A stretch of 64,000 nucleotides of DNA from Litoribacillus peritrichatus. Its GTDB lineage: Bacteria > Pseudomonadota > Gammaproteobacteria > Pseudomonadales > Litoribrevibacteraceae. Each line of letters starts with the position of its first letter. The stretch's first letter is position 1. The DNA is taken from contig NZ_BAABBN010000004.1 of NCBI RefSeq assembly GCF_039537985.1, positions 1,364,001 to 1,428,000 of the forward strand, written 5' to 3'. Made by a program: the position numbers and the translations under genes. Positions 52,085-62,100 of this stretch are shown piece by piece. Below the pieces are notes generated by a model. That model did not search any database. It saw only the letters and a list, made by a program, of their open reading frames with translations, and was not told the DNA's origin.

Positions 52085-53995
52085 TTATTTCATTAAGTCC
52101 AACACAAGTTTATTCATTCGGGCTACGTAACTTGCTGGGTCAGTTAATTGGCCACCCTCAGCTAGAGTTGCCTGATCAAACAAGATATTAGCCATATCAG
52201 AGAAGCGGTTATCATCCGTTTCTGTGTTCAGTTGCTGAATCAGAGGATGATCTGTATTTACTTCCAGTGATGGCTTGGACTCTGGCAACTTCTGACCAGC
52301 AGCCTCTAGCATACGACGCATTTGAAGGCCCATATCATACTGACCAACCACCAAACATACCGGCGAATCAGTTAAACGATTGGTGACTCTCACATCGTTG
52401 ACTTTGTCTTTCAAAACTTCTTTAAGTTGCGAAGTCAGGCTTTCAAACGTTTTTTCTGCTTCTTCTTTCGCTTTTTTATCTTCTTCTGAGTCCAGGCTGT
52501 CCAGATCAAGCTCGCCCTTCGCAACATCGACCAATTGCTTGCCATCAAACTCGTTGAGGTGGCTCATCATCCACTCGTCCACACGATCAGAAAGCAACAG
52601 CACCTCAATGCCTTTCTTACGGAAAACTTCTAAATGAGGGCTGTTTTTAGCTGTCTCATGGTTTTCTGCAACAACATAGTAGATCTTGTCTTGAGACTCC
52701 TGCATACGCTCGATGTAGCTTTCTAAAGAATGCGTTTGCTCTTCTTTATCATCGTTCGTGGTTGCAAAGCGAAGAAGCTTGGCGATTTTTTCCTTATTGG
52801 CGAAATCTTCACCTGGGCCTTCTTTAAGTACCTGACCAAATGCCTTCCAGAACGTAGCGTACTTCTCTGGTTCATTGTTTGCCAGCTTACCAAGTACATC
52901 CAAGACACGCTTAGTAAGCGCAGTTTTCATGCTGGTTACGGCGCGGTCTTCCTGAAGTATCTCACGGGACACATTCAAAGAAAGATCATTTGAATCAAGC
53001 ACACCTTTAATAAAGCGCAAATACATAGGTAAGAATTGTTCTGCCTTATCCATGATGAAGACGCGCTGAACATACAGCTTCAATCCACGAGGCGTATCTC
53101 TTTCATAAAGATCAAAGGGGGCGTTCGTTGGAATATACAATAAACTGGTGTAATCAAGCTTGCCTTCAACCCGGTTATGAGCCCAGGTAAGAGCATCTTC
53201 GAAATCATGCGATACGTGTTTATAGAACTCCTGATATTCTTCCTCAGAGATCTCACTCTTGCTTCTCGTCCATAGCGCTGTGGCGGTGTTGACTGTTTCG
53301 TCTTTTGGTTCTTCAGGCGCCTCACCTTCTTCAGTCGCTGGTGCGGGTTCACCTTTCATGATGATCGGCAGCGCAATATGATCGGAATACTTTTTGATCA
53401 GGCTACGAATACGGAAACTTTCTGCGAATTCTTTTTCTTCTTCTCGAAGATGAAGCGTTATTTCAGTGCCTCGAGTCTCTTTAGTAATCGCTTCAACAGT
53501 AAATTCACCTTCGCCTTCAGAGCTCCAGAATACACCTTGGTCTGCTGCGTCACCGGCTTTACGGGTTCTTACATCCACCTTGCCGGCAACAATAAATGCC
53601 GAATAGAAACCTACACCAAATTGACCAATTAACTGAGAATCTTTTTGTTGGTCACCTGTTAATTGCTGTAGGAAAGAAGATGTGCCTGACTTAGCAATCG
53701 TCCCCAAGTGCTCAATCACGTCGTCACGGTTCATACCGATGCCGTTGTCAGAAATTGTCAACGTGTTTGCTTCAGAGTCCACAGTGATACGAATGTTAAG
53801 TTCGCCATCACCTTCATACAAAGCACTGTCTTCTAAGGCTAAGAATCGTAATTTATCGGCAGCGTCTGATGCATTTGAAATTAATTCACGTAAGAAAATT
53901 TCTTTGTTGCTATACAAAGAGTGAATCATTAAATGCAGTAACTGCTTTACTTCCGTTTGAAAGCCCAAAGTTTCTTTTTGTGCTTCTACTGACAT
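52085..53995 (-). CDS. htpG: Molecular chaperone HtpG (Hsp90)
   Basis: The 636-aa bacterial Hsp90 is an ATP-dependent cytoplasmic chaperone. The N-terminal ATPase domain has LRELISNASDAADKLR, SDNGIGMNRDDVI, IGQFGVGFYSAF and GTEITLHL. The middle domain includes LYVQRVFIMD and LNVSREILQ, followed by the dimerisation domain. Length is standard. It is flanked by a terminator downstream and a 137-bp gap upstream, so it is likely monocistronic. No clear heat-shock promoter was identified. Confidence 0.98.
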   Translation of the reverse strand: MSVEAQKETLGFQTEVKQLLHLMIHSLYSNKEIFLRELISNASDAADKLRFLALEDSALYEGDGELNIRITVDSEANTLTISDNGIGMNRDDVIEHLGTIAKSGTSSFLQQLTGDQQKDSQLIGQFGVGFYSAFIVAGKVDVRTRKAGDAADQGVFWSSEGEGEFTVEAITKETRGTEITLHLREEEKEFAESFRIRSLIKKYSDHIALPIIMKGEPAPATEEGEAPEEPKDETVNTATALWTRSKSEISEEEYQEFYKHVSHDFEDALTWAHNRVEGKLDYTSLLYIPTNAPFDLYERDTPRGLKLYVQRVFIMDKAEQFLPMYLRFIKGVLDSNDLSLNVSREILQEDRAVTSMKTALTKRVLDVLGKLANNEPEKYATFWKAFGQVLKEGPGEDFANKEKIAKLLRFATTNDDKEEQTHSLESYIERMQESQDKIYYVVAENHETAKNSPHLEVFRKKGIEVLLLSDRVDEWMMSHLNEFDGKQLVDVAKGELDLDSLDSEEDKKAKEEAEKTFESLTSQLKEVLKDKVNDVRVTNRLTDSPVCLVVGQYDMGLQMRRMLEAAGQKLPESKPSLEVNTDHPLIQQLNTETDDNRFSDMANILFDQATLAEGGQLTDPASYVARMNKLVLDLMK

Positions 53996-54132
53996 TCCTA
54001 TCCCCTTTAAACTTCTCTATTTTGATCAATGTAATGATCGGCGAGATTTGAGCTCGTCAATCAATAAATGTTTGCTTGTGTTTTAAATGGGGCTGAGGTT
54101 TGGTATTTCAAGCAAATAACGTAAAAAAAAAT

Positions 54133-55620
54133 TTATTTTTTGGGATATGTAATGCTTTTGATCTTCTCTTGAGGGACATGATACTCAATACCACCATTGG
54201 AGGCGCGTACAGATATGGACTTATGCGGTATGACCTTAACCAGCTCTCCGACCCGGCTTTGATTCTCGTTAGTCGTTACAATCACAAAGCGGCCGATTTT
54301 TTCAGTCAATGGGTCTTTTTTAACTACGGATTCGGGTGAGACAACGCTTTCAGGAGCTTCGTGCTTTTTTGCATCGTCCATTGCTTTCTTTTCTTCAAGG
54401 CTGTCCTGAGCATCTTGTTTTAATTTGTTGACCTGTGTCGCAGTTACTTGTTGGCCTTCCTGCAAGTCAGTGCCTTCAGGTAAATCATCCAAATATACGA
54501 CATTCTCTTCTGCGCTATTTTCAGAGGGCTTGGAAGCCACCGTCACCAATAAATCTCGGAATTTTAATTCTTTAATCAAGGTTAGCGGCGTGTTGACCTC
54601 AACCACGCCTGATCCTAAACGTTTAGTGACCTTAATTACCCTGCTATTAGAGATTTCTTTAAACTCACCTGTTACGTTGATTTTATCAAGTTTATAAACC
54701 GTCACTTGCTTACCAACATACTGAGGTGCAAGACCAATAAATTCTGAAAAGAAAAGGGTATTTTGGTTACTTGGTCGTGTTTTAGGGGGTGTTCGGTAAT
54801 TAACTAAAGTCTTACGGAGTGACAAAACGCTTCGATGATTAACAACTGGCTTCCCTAGCCTTTGATCTACAGTCAGGGTGACTTCTTTATCTAATACACC
54901 GTCTTTAATGATACGGATACCAACAATACTTTGATTATCAGATAAGGGCCTAATCGTCCCAAGCCGGTAATTGATACCTTCAGGTGCTGTTTTCCATATT
55001 TGATCAATGGCGTGCTTTATGTCATCTGGACTGATTTTGTCTAGAGAGCTGGCGTCATCGTCTCGGTCAAAATCTGCATAAAGTACTTTTTTCGAATCCT
55101 GAAGTGAAATTGAAATGATGAGTTGGTCATCTACTTTGTTTATATCCAACGCCTTGACATCCATTTCTTTGTAATTAAAGGTTTTGGTTGCCGAATCTTT
55201 GAAGGAATAATAAGCCTCAGGTGTGGCCAAATTGAGCGGCGTTGCCAGAGCTTGCTTGGATAAAGCAGCATCTAAAAACACCCACTCCTCCTCAGAGATA
55301 ATATTGCCTTCTTTGGACACACTCAGCTTGCCGTCTTGAATTGATGCCAGATAAGGCGTGTCAGTTGGATCAGGCGTAGTTTCTGATAAGTTTGAAATTG
55401 ACCAAAATACGGATGTTGCAATAAATAAAAGAGATGTGAGACATAAAGACCAAAACAAAACCTGGTTTTTGTTTCTGTGCTCATAAAGATAAGTAAAACA
55501 AAACGGAGGCAACCATTTAATGAGCCAGCCAGAACCGTGAGTTCTGGCCAAAACGACCCAGAGGCACAATATTACAGCAATGAATAGTACTAAGGTTGTT
55601 AAAAAAATAAGCCCAGCCAT
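54133..55620 (-). CDS. Hypothetical membrane-anchored protein, 495 aa
   Basis: Two N-terminal membrane helices (about 3-25 and 53-72) are followed by a large hydrophilic region, probably periplasmic and beta-rich. Two similar short segments, GKQVTVYKLDKINVTGEFKE-like near 305-325 and GRFVIVTTNENQSRVGELVK near 445-465, suggest a repeated small beta-barrel fold. A lysine/glutamate-rich linker separates them. No family is recognised. It lies 31 bp after the hotdog thioesterase pair on the same strand. Confidence 0.75.
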   Translation of the reverse strand: MAGLIFLTTLVLFIAVILCLWVVLARTHGSGWLIKWLPPFCFTYLYEHRNKNQVLFWSLCLTSLLFIATSVFWSISNLSETTPDPTDTPYLASIQDGKLSVSKEGNIISEEEWVFLDAALSKQALATPLNLATPEAYYSFKDSATKTFNYKEMDVKALDINKVDDQLIISISLQDSKKVLYADFDRDDDASSLDKISPDDIKHAIDQIWKTAPEGINYRLGTIRPLSDNQSIVGIRIIKDGVLDKEVTLTVDQRLGKPVVNHRSVLSLRKTLVNYRTPPKTRPSNQNTLFFSEFIGLAPQYVGKQVTVYKLDKINVTGEFKEISNSRVIKVTKRLGSGVVEVNTPLTLIKELKFRDLLVTVASKPSENSAEENVVYLDDLPEGTDLQEGQQVTATQVNKLKQDAQDSLEEKKAMDDAKKHEAPESVVSPESVVKKDPLTEKIGRFVIVTTNENQSRVGELVKVIPHKSISVRASNGGIEYHVPQEKIKSITYPKK

Positions 55621-55651
55621 TTACCTTCACAACCCCTGAGTCGGTTGACTA

Positions 55652-56095
55652 TTAGTTTTCAGGGATAAGAAAGTGCGCTCTAGCGGTGGTGATTGGCTCA
55701 TTACGTGTTTTTTGCCACGCATAAATAGATACATTCGCAACTCTTTTTCCCTGACGAGTTAACTCACACTCTACAAATGTATCCTGATAATAGCCTGCCC
55801 TCAAATAATCTATAGAAAAATCTACAATTTTTGGGAGTTTAGGCACATCCTGGAACATCATGAGATAAAGAGCGGCTGATAATTCCATAAAGCCACCGAT
55901 GACACCGCCGTGAATCGCGGGCAATAATGGGTTCCCGATATTTAATTTATTTGCGGGTAATTTGAAAATTACATCATCACCAAAGCGCTCACAACTTACA
56001 CCAATTTTGTTTGCATAAGGGATCTGAGCTATCAGTTGAGAGTAATCTCCTGTTTCGTGAGCTTGTTTAACCAATTCTCTGATATTCATTTTCAT
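55652..56095 (-). CDS. Hotdog-fold thioesterase (PaaI-like) B
   Basis: The 147-aa protein has the PaaI-type hotdog fold with LLPAIHGGVIGGFMELSAAL, where the HGG tripeptide starts the central helix, and IDYLRAGYYQDTF. Members hydrolyse acyl-CoA thioesters. It overlaps the upstream thioesterase gene by one base; the two are only distantly alike and may form a hetero-oligomer. Confidence 0.87.
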   Translation of the reverse strand: MKMNIRELVKQAHETGDYSQLIAQIPYANKIGVSCERFGDDVIFKLPANKLNIGNPLLPAIHGGVIGGFMELSAALYLMMFQDVPKLPKIVDFSIDYLRAGYYQDTFVECELTRQGKRVANVSIYAWQKTRNEPITTARAHFLIPEN

Positions 56096-56568
56096 TATCG
56101 CTTACCCTCCAACACTCGTGTTCGGAAATACTCCGGGGTAAATTCCGTTCCCAAACGCATAAAGGTTCCTACACAATGTGCAACAGGGTCATTCATGTCG
56201 TCTTGATATGCCGTACCGCGCGTAAAAACCACATTTCTAGAAACGCGATAACACTCTGCAAAGCCATAAATAGGTTTGTCTGGTTCGGCAGATTTTAAAT
56301 AATCAATTCTAAGGTCTAACGTCGGACAAATCTCGAAGTCTTCAAGCGTACAAATCACTGAAGTACCTGAAGCCGTATCCATCAGAGTGGTAATAGCGCC
56401 TCCATGCATGATTCTGGTGTCTGTATTTCCAACCAGTGCTTCGTTAAATGGAAGTATCAAGGTAGTAGCTCCATTGTGGTCGACTTTATAGGCCTGCAAA
56501 CCTATATCAACACAATGGGCCAACTCATCGATAAAACGCTGCGCCCTGCCAGTCAGTTCTTTGTTCAT
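56095..56568 (-). CDS. Hotdog-fold thioesterase (PaaI-like) A
   Basis: The 157-aa protein has the hotdog fold with RIMHGGAITTLMDTASG (HGG and the acidic residue typical of PaaI thioesterases) and LRIDYLKSAEPDKPIYG. Its stop overlaps the start of a second thioesterase gene. Substrate unknown, probably acyl-CoA. Confidence 0.88.
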   Translation of the reverse strand: MNKELTGRAQRFIDELAHCVDIGLQAYKVDHNGATTLILPFNEALVGNTDTRIMHGGAITTLMDTASGTSVICTLEDFEICPTLDLRIDYLKSAEPDKPIYGFAECYRVSRNVVFTRGTAYQDDMNDPVAHCVGTFMRLGTEFTPEYFRTRVLEGKR

Positions 56569-56592
56569 AATGGTACCGCTGTTTTTCAGAAA

Positions 56593-57282
56593 TTAGTCTA
56601 ACCGACCTCTAACAAGAGCTCGTAGAGTACTGGAATGAAATTCTCGATAATACAAAACACAAACAACTAAAATAGTGATTGCAATAAATAATGGAGTATT
56701 GATAAACCAGGTTAAAAAGGCCATGCCAAAATAATAGCCCCGTAATCCTAGATTGAAATGCTTCCCTGCATTGTCAATTACCTTCGCTGCTGAGCTGGCG
56801 AAAGCCTCTTTTCGCCCCGCTGATATATTTGGGTCATCTGAAAGAGGAGCAGCTCCGATCATAACTGAACAGAAACCATACTGTCTTAGGCACCAAGAAA
56901 ACTTAAAAAAGGCATAAGCAAATATGCCTATGAGAATTAACAATTTAAAATGCCAGTTGCCTGAAGCAGAAACACTAAACAGCTCAAAACTGGTAATAAA
57001 TTCTTCAACTTGTTGAACAGACCCCATCGCAGTGATCAAACCAGCAAGAATGATGATTGAAGTGGACGCAAAAAATGCAGCATTTCGTTCAAGGTTCGAC
57101 ACAATCGCAGCATCTGCAACACGGTTATCACGTGTGATAACTTTCAACATCCAGTCGTATCGATAATTGTGGAGTGCTGTGGAAAGTGCACTCTTCTTCT
57201 TTGCCAGCATCCGCGAAAGATGGACATAGCCAACCCATACAGTGAAAAAGAAAAGTAACGGAAGTACTTCTATTAGTGTCAT
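56593..57282 (-). CDS. DUF599-family inner-membrane protein
   Basis: The 229-aa protein has four to five membrane helices and DUF599 features: RNAAFFASTSIIILAGLI, FKFSWCLRQYGFCSVMIGA and NLGLRGYYFGMAFLTWFI. Function is unknown. The frame opens at a TTG at 57324, but ATG 57282 follows a GGGGGA and gives a normal membrane N-terminus. It is 24 bp upstream of thioesterase A. Confidence 0.85.
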   Translation of the reverse strand: MTLIEVLPLLFFFTVWVGYVHLSRMLAKKKSALSTALHNYRYDWMLKVITRDNRVADAAIVSNLERNAAFFASTSIIILAGLITAMGSVQQVEEFITSFELFSVSASGNWHFKLLILIGIFAYAFFKFSWCLRQYGFCSVMIGAAPLSDDPNISAGRKEAFASSAAKVIDNAGKHFNLGLRGYYFGMAFLTWFINTPLFIAITILVVCVLYYREFHSSTLRALVRGRLD

Positions 57283-57349
57283 ATATCCCCCAACCAGCGC
57301 AGAGGATTTTATAGGAAATATCAAAGTTCACAACTGATTATGAGTATAA

Positions 57350-58474
57350 TCACCGAAGAAACTTTTGAAAAATCCGCACTAACTGATAAGAGAGTCGCTC
57401 AAAAACTTTTAAAAAGAAGGCCCTTCTGCTCCACCTGTTCAAGTCAATAGGCTCAGATTTATCAAACTTTGCATTAAAGAATTCATCTATCGAAGCTAAA
57501 AAATCTGCATCCGTTGTAGCGTAGTTCAGCTCTTGGTTAAACCTTAGACTCAAAATATCTATATTAAATGAACCTAAAGTTACCCAGTTATCTACTACAA
57601 TTATTTTAATGTGTAAAAATCGGTCTTTAATTTCATAGATAGAAACCCCTGCCTCAAGCAGTTTCTTATAACGCCCTCTTGCAAGATATTTCATAAAAAG
57701 CACGTCAGTAATTCCAGGAAGCAACAATCTCACATCCACACCTGCTAACGATTTTCTGGTGAGGTAACGCACCATTTTCTTAGTTGGGAAAAAATACGCG
57801 CTATTGATCCAAATTTTTTGCTTTGCTACCGATAGCTTTTTGTAAACGGCCCTTTTAATCCAATGTGTGGTTAAATGATGGGCGTAAAGCCAGCCCGTTA
57901 ACTCCCGGTTAGTTTCGTTAAAAGGTCGATAGAGAGGATTGGCCAAACTGAGGCTTTTACGTGTTAAAGATCGAAATTTCCATGCATACAACTGAGCAAT
58001 TTTCTTCACGCTATCGTCACTCACGCGAATCATTACATCTGACCAGTTAGAACGCTTAGACTCTGGATTATAAAAATGATTCGTTATACCTGCGCCACCG
58101 GTATAAGCGACTTCGCCATCAATAATAAAAAGTTTAATATGAGTTCGATACAGATTCCCTGTTAATTTACTCATCTTTAGGGGATGAAACAGGTGAATAT
58201 CAATGTTTGCTCTTTGGTTTAACGAAATAACATCGCCAGCAATGCGACGGCTACCAAAAGCATCAAAGACCCCTTTTACTATGATGCCTTTGTTCGAGAG
58301 ATCATGCAGAACCTCTTTAAATCTTTCCCATAAAGAGCCAGGTTCAATTAAGTAATTTTCAATGTAAACAAAACGCTTTGCGGATGATAAATCTCGAAGA
58401 ATAGACGGATAAAAGTTAATTCCGTCAACATACAATTCAAGAGATCTATTCGATTGAGGTTCTATGTGAGTCAT
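57350..58474 (-). CDS. Cardiolipin synthase-like phospholipase D protein
   Basis: The 374-aa protein has two HKD motifs of the PLD superfamily: THIKLFIIDGEVAYTGGAG and RFLHIKIIVVDNWVTLGSFN. Length and the VDGINFYPSILRDL start resemble ClsB-type cardiolipin synthases, which join phosphatidyl groups at the inner membrane. No N-terminal membrane helix is present, also as in ClsB. ATG 58474 is preferred over a TTG at 58486. The suc-operon terminator ends 16 bases upstream. Confidence 0.88.
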   Translation of the reverse strand: MTHIEPQSNRSLELYVDGINFYPSILRDLSSAKRFVYIENYLIEPGSLWERFKEVLHDLSNKGIIVKGVFDAFGSRRIAGDVISLNQRANIDIHLFHPLKMSKLTGNLYRTHIKLFIIDGEVAYTGGAGITNHFYNPESKRSNWSDVMIRVSDDSVKKIAQLYAWKFRSLTRKSLSLANPLYRPFNETNRELTGWLYAHHLTTHWIKRAVYKKLSVAKQKIWINSAYFFPTKKMVRYLTRKSLAGVDVRLLLPGITDVLFMKYLARGRYKKLLEAGVSIYEIKDRFLHIKIIVVDNWVTLGSFNIDILSLRFNQELNYATTDADFLASIDEFFNAKFDKSEPIDLNRWSRRAFFLKVFERLSYQLVRIFQKFLR

Positions 58475-58489
58475 AGAGAAAATCAAGAA

Positions 58490-58512
58490 CGGGATAGCAG
58501 AATGCTACCCCG
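58490..58512 (-). terminator. Terminator of the suc operon
   Basis: On the minus strand CGGGGTAGC, loop ATTCT, GCTATCCCG form a 9-bp stem with one G-U pair, followed by TTCTTGATTTTC. It lies nine bases after the sucD stop. Confidence 0.65.
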
Positions 58513-58521
58513 ATACCATGG

Positions 58522-59394
58522 CTACCAGCCAGTTACTTCTTTAAGTGCATTACCAATTTCAGCCAAAGAGCGAACCGTTTTAACACCCGCATCTTCTAAC
58601 GCAGCGAACTTCTCATCAGCCGTTCCCTTGCCACCTGAAATAATTGCACCTGCGTGCCCCATGCGTTTGCCTTTAGGTGCGGTCACACCAGCAATGTAAG
58701 AGACAACCGGCTTGGTTACATTCGCTTTGATGTAAGCAGCCGCCTCTTCTTCAGCACTACCACCAATCTCACCAATCATTACGATCGCTTCGGTTGCCGG
58801 ATCATTTTGGAACATTTCCAAAATATCGATGAAGTTAGAGCCAGGAATTGGGTCACCACCAATGCCAACACAAGTCGACTGACCAAAGCCGTAATCTGTC
58901 GTCTGCTTAACAGCTTCGTAAGTCAACGTACCTGAACGGGATACGATACCCACTTTGCCTGGAAGATGAATATGGCCTGGCATAATGCCGATTTTACATT
59001 CCCCCGGAGTAATTACACCTGGACAGTTAGGACCAATTAAACGGACTCCCAGCTCATCACACTTCACTTTTGCGTCAAGCATATCCAATGTAGGAATGCC
59101 TTCTGTGATACATACGATCAGTTTGATGCCTGAATTGGCAGCTTCTAATATTGAGTCTTTACAAAAGGGAGCAGGAACATAAATGACCGATGCTTCTGCC
59201 CCGGTAGCTTCGACAGCTTCCGCCACAGTATTAAACACAGGCAGGCCAAGGTGCGTTTGACCACCTTTGCCTGGTGTAACACCACCAACCATTTGTGTGC
59301 CGTATTCTATTGCTTGCTCAGAATGGAATGTGCCTTGACCACCAGTAAAACCCTGGCAAATAACTTTGGTATTTTTATCGATTAAAATAGACAT
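58522..59394 (-). CDS. sucD: Succinyl-CoA synthetase alpha subunit
   Basis: SucD carries the phosphohistidine of succinyl-CoA synthetase (ADP/GDP-forming). The 290-aa protein has CQGFTGGQGTFHSEQAI for CoA binding, GPNCPGVITPGECKIGIMPG and the active-site His in GKRMGHAGAIISGGKGT. It begins three bases after sucC and ends the suc operon. Confidence 0.98.
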   Translation of the reverse strand: MSILIDKNTKVICQGFTGGQGTFHSEQAIEYGTQMVGGVTPGKGGQTHLGLPVFNTVAEAVEATGAEASVIYVPAPFCKDSILEAANSGIKLIVCITEGIPTLDMLDAKVKCDELGVRLIGPNCPGVITPGECKIGIMPGHIHLPGKVGIVSRSGTLTYEAVKQTTDYGFGQSTCVGIGGDPIPGSNFIDILEMFQNDPATEAIVMIGEIGGSAEEEAAAYIKANVTKPVVSYIAGVTAPKGKRMGHAGAIISGGKGTADEKFAALEDAGVKTVRSLAEIGNALKEVTGW

Positions 59395-59397
59395 TGT

Positions 59398-60564
59398 TTA
59401 GTTCCCTCCAGCCGCTTTAACCGCTTGTTGCGCTGCATCCGTTAAACTTGTGGCAGCAATAATGTTCAAGCCACTTTCAGCCAGCTTCTTAGAACCCAGC
59501 TCTGCATTATTTCCTTCCAAACGGACAACCACAGGAACCTCTACACCAACTTCTTCTACTGCACCAATAATCCCTTCAGCGATCATGTCACATCGAACGA
59601 TACCACCGAAAATATTAACCAACACAGCTTTTACTTTGTCATCAGATAAGATGATTTTGAACGCTTCAGCAACACGTTCTTTGGTCGCACCGCCACCAAC
59701 ATCAAGGAAGTTCGCTGGAAACCCTCCATGCAATGCTACGATATCCATAGTGCCCATTGCCAGACCAGCACCATTCACCATGCAGCCAATTGAACCGTCC
59801 AAAGCGACGTAGTTTAATTCAAACTTTGCTGCATGCGCTTCACGCTCATCTTCCTGAGAAGGATCGTGCATTGCCTGCAGGTCTTTATGGCGATAAACAG
59901 CATTGCTATCAACACCAATTTTTGCGTCCAAACAATGTAAATCACCGTCTTTTTTGATCACAAGAGGGTTAATTTCTATCAGCGCCAAATCTTTTTCAGC
60001 AAACAAAGTCGCTAAACCAACAAAGATTTTTGTGAATTGCTTAATTTGCTCGCCTTGCAACCCTAACTTGAACGCCAACTCCCGACCTTGGTAAGGTTGT
60101 GGCCCAGCCAATGGATCTATAGTCGCTTTAAGGATTTTTTCAGGTGTTTCTTCCGCGACCTTCTCAATCTCCACGCCACCCTCTGTGGATGCCATGAAAA
60201 CAATACGTCGCGTAGAACGATCGACTACTGCGCCAAGATAAAGTTCTTGTTCAATATCAGTGCAGCTCTCAACAAGGATTTTGCTGACGGGCTGACCGTT
60301 TTCGTCTGTTTGATAGGTGACTAAGTTTTTCCCAAGCCATTGACTAGCAAATGCACTGGCTTCTTCAGCGGTTTTAATTAACTTAACCCCGCCGGCTTTA
60401 CCTCGACCGCCGGCATGAACCTGAGCCTTAACGACCCATTCATCTCCACCAATCTTCTTTGTTGCTTCTGCTGCTGCTTCGGGAGTATCCACTGCATATC
60501 CCTCTGAAACAGGTAATCCATACTGCTTAAAGAGTTGTTTACCCTGATATTCGTGCAGGTTCAT
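59398..60564 (-). CDS. sucC: Succinyl-CoA synthetase beta subunit
   Basis: SucC provides the ATP-grasp nucleotide site of succinyl-CoA synthetase. The 388-aa protein has MNLHEYQGKQLFKQYGLPV, VKAQVHAGGRGKAGGVKL, LIEINPLVIKKDG and NIFGGIVRCDMIAEGI. It is preceded by a 54-bp gap after lpd and followed closely by sucD. Confidence 0.98.
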   Translation of the reverse strand: MNLHEYQGKQLFKQYGLPVSEGYAVDTPEAAAEATKKIGGDEWVVKAQVHAGGRGKAGGVKLIKTAEEASAFASQWLGKNLVTYQTDENGQPVSKILVESCTDIEQELYLGAVVDRSTRRIVFMASTEGGVEIEKVAEETPEKILKATIDPLAGPQPYQGRELAFKLGLQGEQIKQFTKIFVGLATLFAEKDLALIEINPLVIKKDGDLHCLDAKIGVDSNAVYRHKDLQAMHDPSQEDEREAHAAKFELNYVALDGSIGCMVNGAGLAMGTMDIVALHGGFPANFLDVGGGATKERVAEAFKIILSDDKVKAVLVNIFGGIVRCDMIAEGIIGAVEEVGVEVPVVVRLEGNNAELGSKKLAESGLNIIAATSLTDAAQQAVKAAGGN

Positions 60565-60618
60565 AAACTAGTCACCTTCCTTATCATACTTTCGTCAATT
60601 ATATTTCCGAAAAACGAT

Positions 60619-62055
60619 TTACTTACGACGACGGTTTGCTTTGTGAATTGCATGACCATTCACTGCCAACGCAGCTTCATGAACAGCTTCACACAACGCC
60701 GGATGAGGGAACATAGTTAACCCAATATCCTCCGCTGTCGATCCAAATTCCATGGAAATCAAGATTTGTTGACACAGGTCAGCTGCATTAGGGCCAATAA
60801 TATGACAACCCAAAATGCGATCTGTTTCTTCATCAGCAATGATCTTAACCATACCATCCGTATCATTCGCTGCTAAAGCGCGTCCACTTGCGCTAAATGG
60901 GAAAAATCCAGTTTTATAAGACTCTCCCGCAGCTTTTAATTCATCTTCTGTTTTGCCCACCCAAGAAATTTCAGGATGCGTATAAATAACAGAAGGAACT
61001 AAATCATAGTTAACCTGTGCTTTTTGGCCAGCAATACGTTCAGCAACCATAACGCCTTCTTCAGAAGCTTTATGTGCCAACATTGGGCCACGAACAACGT
61101 CACCAATGGCAAACACGCCAGGTACGTCAGTTGCGCATTGATCGTTAACAAAAATAAAACCACGCTCGTCCAGACCAACACCGCTATCAACAGCAAGCAG
61201 GCCTTCCGTATATGGTCGACGACCAACAGCAACAATTAACTTATCAACAACAACTTCTTGCTCGCCGTCTTTATCTGTGTACGAAACAGTAACTTGTTTA
61301 CGCTTCACATCCGTGCCTGTGACTCTAGCACCCACACGAATATCTATGCCTTGTTTGGCAAATACTTTACTCGCTTCGCGAGCAATCTGACGATCGACAA
61401 CGCTTAAGAATTCATCCTGAGCTTCAAGTACAACCACTTCAGAGCCTAAACGATTCCAAACACTGCCTAACTCTAAGCCAATCACACCAGCACCAATCAC
61501 ACCTAAGCGTTTTGGAACAGCCTGGAACTCCAGAGCGCCAGTTGAATCAACAATTATGTCGTCTTTAAGTGGTGCAGGAGGAATTTCAACAGGTACGGAA
61601 CCAGTAGCGATAATGACATTCTCTGCTTCCAATGTTTTGGTATTACCATCATGGTCAGTGAATTCGATTTTTTTACCTGCCAGCAACTTTCCTGTGCCTT
61701 CAAAAGGAATCACACCATTCGATTTAAAAAGACCAGCAACACCGAACGTAAGTTTTTCGACTACTTCATCTTTACGCTCAATCATACGAGGAACGTCAAT
61801 ATCGACTTTCTTGATGCCAATACCGTGTGTCTCAAACTCTTCACAAGCATCATGATACTTATGAGAAGTGTCCAGAAGTGCCTTCGACGGAATGCAGCCA
61901 ACATTCAGACATGTGCCGCCGAATGTAGCCTTGCCATTTTTATTAATATACTTATCGATACAAGCTGTTTTTAAACCCAACTGTGCAGCACGGATTGCAG
62001 CTACGTATCCACCTGGCCCACCGCCGATTACAACAACGTCAAATTTATCCGACAT
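60619..62055 (-). CDS. lpd: Dihydrolipoyl dehydrogenase (E3)
   Basis: Lpd reoxidises the lipoyl groups of the 2-oxoglutarate dehydrogenase complex. The 478-aa flavoprotein has FAD motif VVVIGGGPGGYVAA, the redox disulfide GGTCLNVGCIPSK, a second Rossmann motif VIGAGVIGLELGSVW and the C-terminal His-Glu pair in FPHPALCEAVHEAAL. ATG 62055 has AAGGA eight bases upstream; an earlier ATG at 62082 lies inside a hairpin. It sits between sucB and sucC. Confidence 0.97.
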   Translation of the reverse strand: MSDKFDVVVIGGGPGGYVAAIRAAQLGLKTACIDKYINKNGKATFGGTCLNVGCIPSKALLDTSHKYHDACEEFETHGIGIKKVDIDVPRMIERKDEVVEKLTFGVAGLFKSNGVIPFEGTGKLLAGKKIEFTDHDGNTKTLEAENVIIATGSVPVEIPPAPLKDDIIVDSTGALEFQAVPKRLGVIGAGVIGLELGSVWNRLGSEVVVLEAQDEFLSVVDRQIAREASKVFAKQGIDIRVGARVTGTDVKRKQVTVSYTDKDGEQEVVVDKLIVAVGRRPYTEGLLAVDSGVGLDERGFIFVNDQCATDVPGVFAIGDVVRGPMLAHKASEEGVMVAERIAGQKAQVNYDLVPSVIYTHPEISWVGKTEDELKAAGESYKTGFFPFSASGRALAANDTDGMVKIIADEETDRILGCHIIGPNAADLCQQILISMEFGSTAEDIGLTMFPHPALCEAVHEAALAVNGHAIHKANRRRK

Positions 62056-62072
62056 GTTAAATTTCCTTATTG

Positions 62073-62092
62073 GGCCAGCCATAAGGCTGGCC
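62073..62092 (-). repeat. Hairpin between sucB and lpd
   Basis: GGCCAGCC (62073-62080) and GGCTGGCC (62085-62092) form a perfect 8-bp stem with an ATAA loop, nine bases after the sucB stop. No T-run follows. It may set relative mRNA stability of E2 and E3. Confidence 0.6.
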
Positions 62093-62100
62093 AGATGAGA

